The notes under the pieces were generated by a model. The model made no database searches and was not told the DNA's origin. It saw only the letters and a program-made list of their open reading frames with translations. A DNA stretch of 64,000 nt from Flavobacterium agri (GTDB lineage Bacteria; Bacteroidota; Bacteroidia; Flavobacteriales; Flavobacteriaceae): contig NZ_JACBJI010000002.1 in assembly GCF_013401995.1 (NCBI RefSeq), forward strand, positions 248,001 through 312,000. Reading direction: 5' to 3'. A program made the position numbers and the translations under genes. Shown here one piece after another: positions 62,432 to 64,000 of the stretch; positions within the stretch are counted from its first letter, which is position 1, and every line of letters starts with the position of its first letter.

Positions 62432-63010
62432 GTGTTCCAGGCGTTCAAAAATTACATATCCGACCATATTCAAGTAAGCGACGATGACTTCGATTTCATT
62501 GAGTCGTTTGCCGTGTTCAGGAAACTGCGCAAAAAACAATATTTGCTGCAGCAAGGCGATGTGTGCCGATACAACTGTTTTATCGCCAAAGGTTTGATGC
62601 GGACGTATTCGGTAGACGACAAAGGAACCGAACACATCATCCGTTTTGCGATGGAGAATTGGTGGATCAGCGATCGCGAGAGTCTTGCGACGGCACAACC
62701 GACGAAGTTCAACATAGACGCCATCGAGGATTCCGAACTTATCCTGTTCGAGAAAAATGACTTCGAACAGATCTGCGAAAAAATCCCGGCCTTCAGCAAA
62801 ATGATTGCCGATATCCTCAATCGCGGCTTTATCGTGAACCAGAATCGCATCCACGAAGCCATCAGCAGCACGGCCGAAGAACGCTATCAAAACTTCGTAA
62901 AGCGCTATCCGGGTTTCGCACTGCGCGTGCCCCAAGCCATGATCGCGTCTTATTTGGGCATCAAACCCGAAACGTTAAGCCGGTTGCGCAATCCCAAAAC
63001 CAAATCGTGA
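62432..63010 (+). CDS. Crp/Fnr family transcriptional regulator
   Basis: Translation begins at GTG 62432 (192 aa). Residues 1-140 form a cyclic-nucleotide-binding-like fold (KKQYLLQQGDVCRYNCFIAK, GTEHIIRFAMENWW). The C-terminal helix-turn-helix reads RVPQAMIASYLGIKPETLSR. The recognition helix ETLSR matches the ExxSR pattern of E. coli Fnr, which reads TTGA half-sites. No iron-sulfur Cys cluster is visible. The Fnr-like palindromes right after its stop, ahead of the SDR gene, are probable targets. Confidence 0.92.
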   Translation: MFQAFKNYISDHIQVSDDDFDFIESFAVFRKLRKKQYLLQQGDVCRYNCFIAKGLMRTYSVDDKGTEHIIRFAMENWWISDRESLATAQPTKFNIDAIEDSELILFEKNDFEQICEKIPAFSKMIADILNRGFIVNQNRIHEAISSTAEERYQNFVKRYPGFALRVPQAMIASYLGIKPETLSRLRNPKTKS

Positions 63011-63013
63011 CAC

Positions 63014-63080
63014 TTGACATTTGTCAATTTTTTTCTTGATAAACATCATCGTTTTTGCTTGACCGCGTGGCGCAACTTTG
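63014..63080 (+). promoter_or_regulatory. Two Fnr-like palindromes and a -7 box upstream of the SDR gene
   Basis: Site 1 TTGACATTTGTCAA (63014-63027) begins 4 bp after the regulator stop. Site 2 TTGATAAACATCAT (63036-63049) is centred 22 bp on. CAACTTTG (63073-63080) matches TANNTTTG in 7 of 8 bases effectively and starts 30.5 bp after the centre of site 2. The layout mirrors that at 13364 (23 bp and 29.5 bp). Confidence 0.75.
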
Positions 63081-63123
63081 CCATGTCGACGGAACGAACC
63101 GCGACACTTAAAAAGCAAAGATC

Positions 63124-63861
63124 ATGTCACATAAATTAGAAAACAAAGTAGCCGTGATAACCGGTGCAACCAGCGGAATGGCTTTGGCGACCGCAAAACT
63201 TTTCGTAGAGCAAGGCGCTTACGTGTTCATTACCGGAAGACGTCAGGAGCAACTCGACGCCGCCGTCAAGGAAATCGGTAAAAACGTAACCGGAGTACAA
63301 GCCGATTCAGGCAATTTAGCCGATTTGGATCGTTTGTACGACATCGTCAAAACACAAAAAGGCCGCATCGACGTGCTTTACGCAAGTGCAGGCGTCGGCG
63401 ATTTCGGCGTACCGATCGATGCCGTAACCGCAGACGTATACGACAAGACGTTCGACGTAAACGTCAAAGGAACGATCTTTACGGTGCAAAAAGCGCTTCC
63501 GTTGCTTTCGGAAGGTGCTTCGATCATCATGACCGGTTCGATAGCGAGCGTCAAAGCCCTTCCCGGAATGAGCGTTTACAGCGCGAGCAAAGCCGCAGTC
63601 CGTTCTTTTGCACGCACTTGGACACTTGAATTGCAGCCGCGCAAGATCCGCGTCAACGTGATCAGCCCAGGCTCTATCGACACGGCGACTTTTGACGGCG
63701 TACCCGAAGAAGTAAAAGATTCGTTCGTCGAAAGGATCCCGATGGGACGTTTCGGCACTTCCGAAGAAATCGCGAACGCCGCACTGTTTTTGGCGTCTTC
63801 AGATTCCACTTACATCACGGGAATCGAATTGTTTGTAGACGGAGGTCTTGCCCAAATCTGA
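63124..63861 (+). CDS. Short-chain dehydrogenase/reductase (SDR)
   Basis: The protein (245 aa) is a classical SDR. It shows VITGATSGMALATAK (glycine-rich NAD(P) site), YASAGV, the catalytic Ser near IIMTGSIASVKAL and YSASKAA with Tyr and Lys, then IRVNVISPGSIDT and a C-terminal ITGIELFVDGGLAQ. The substrate is unknown. Its promoter carries the twin Fnr-like sites, and the gene is likely controlled by the Crp/Fnr protein upstream. Confidence 0.93.
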   Translation: MSHKLENKVAVITGATSGMALATAKLFVEQGAYVFITGRRQEQLDAAVKEIGKNVTGVQADSGNLADLDRLYDIVKTQKGRIDVLYASAGVGDFGVPIDAVTADVYDKTFDVNVKGTIFTVQKALPLLSEGASIIMTGSIASVKALPGMSVYSASKAAVRSFARTWTLELQPRKIRVNVISPGSIDTATFDGVPEEVKDSFVERIPMGRFGTSEEIANAALFLASSDSTYITGIELFVDGGLAQI

Positions 63862-64000
63862 ATCCGGACTCATGGAACGAGGAAAAATCAGCATGAGCAT
63901 CGCGTTCGCTGCGTCTGAAAATCCCGATCCTTTGGCCACACTTTAAAGGCGTTAGGCCTCGGCACCGAAGTTTTTTGTAGTCCGGGGCAAAACGCTTTTG
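63862..64000 (+). other. Window end, no supported gene
   Basis: The last 139 bp hold one 24-codon open frame (63872-63946) without family likeness. I see no promoter, hairpin with T-run or RNA gene. A gene may begin beyond the edge. Confidence 0.5.

Noticed and set aside
63872..63946. 24-codon open frame after the SDR gene
   Set aside because: Too short, no family likeness and no promoter.

Overview
The window looks like a chromosomal segment from a member of the Flavobacteriaceae (Bacteroidetes), probably Flavobacterium or a close relative with a GC content that appears higher than usual for that genus. The reasons are: type IX secretion (T9SS) sorting domains on three large secreted proteins; the Bacteroidetes promoter form TTG-N17-23-TANNTTTG; lipoproteins with Bacteroidetes-style signals; a short F1 epsilon subunit downstream of atpD; a glgA-like / DUF4270 / glmS gene string; and an OlsF-type bifunctional ornithine-lipid acyltransferase. 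No rRNA, CRISPR array, prophage or intact insertion sequence was seen.

Layout. 0-4.3 kb: the tail of a TolC-type efflux protein, an MscS channel, a DUF6766 membrane protein, and small lipoproteins and membrane proteins of unknown function, with a gene-free stretch holding a strong hairpin. 4.3-4.7 kb: tRNA-Arg(CCT) and tRNA-Asn(GTT), preceded by two damaged tandem copies of the tRNA-Arg 3' half plus its terminator. 4.8-9.8 kb: rseP, then a run of Gfo/Idh/MocA oxidoreductase, aldo/keto reductase, cupin and SDR genes. 9.8-26.8 kb: housekeeping and envelope genes (M1 aminopeptidase with T9SS tail, serS, a TPR protein, rsmA, mgtE, a 2-hydroxyacid dehydrogenase fused to a VOC domain, DUF4234 and DUF2752 proteins, olsF-like, xth, an OmpA lipoprotein, a PQQ-type sugar dehydrogenase with T9SS tail). 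27.2-33.9 kb: one 2220-residue secreted protein with three PA14-like modules and about a dozen Ig-like repeats. 34-42.7 kb: a gene broken by a frameshift, then a biotin region (bioD, bioA and, apart, bioF) together with a SET-domain protein and a divergent ketoacyl synthase; an alpha/beta hydrolase, an AI-2E-type permease and a GNAT gene lie between. 43-49 kb: a DUF2975/XRE/small membrane protein operon, DUF3667, and an ankyrin/DUF2271/PepSY-flavodoxin-reductase operon that may serve iron reduction. 49-64 kb: atpD-atpC, a TonB receptor paired with an SGNH lipoprotein, the glgA-like/DUF4270/glmS operon, and the panC-panD-flippase-Crp/Fnr operon followed by an SDR gene.

The most notable regulatory signal is a pair of Fnr-like palindromes, TTGACATTTGTCAA plus a second degenerate site 22-23 bp further on, with nearly identical spacing to the -7 box at two loci 50 kb apart. 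One copy lies directly downstream of a Crp/Fnr regulator gene whose recognition helix carries the Fnr-type ETLSR motif. The window also carries several families of intergenic palindromic repeats; one (GATTYC-N9-GRAATC, five units at four loci) shows compensatory base changes in its stem.
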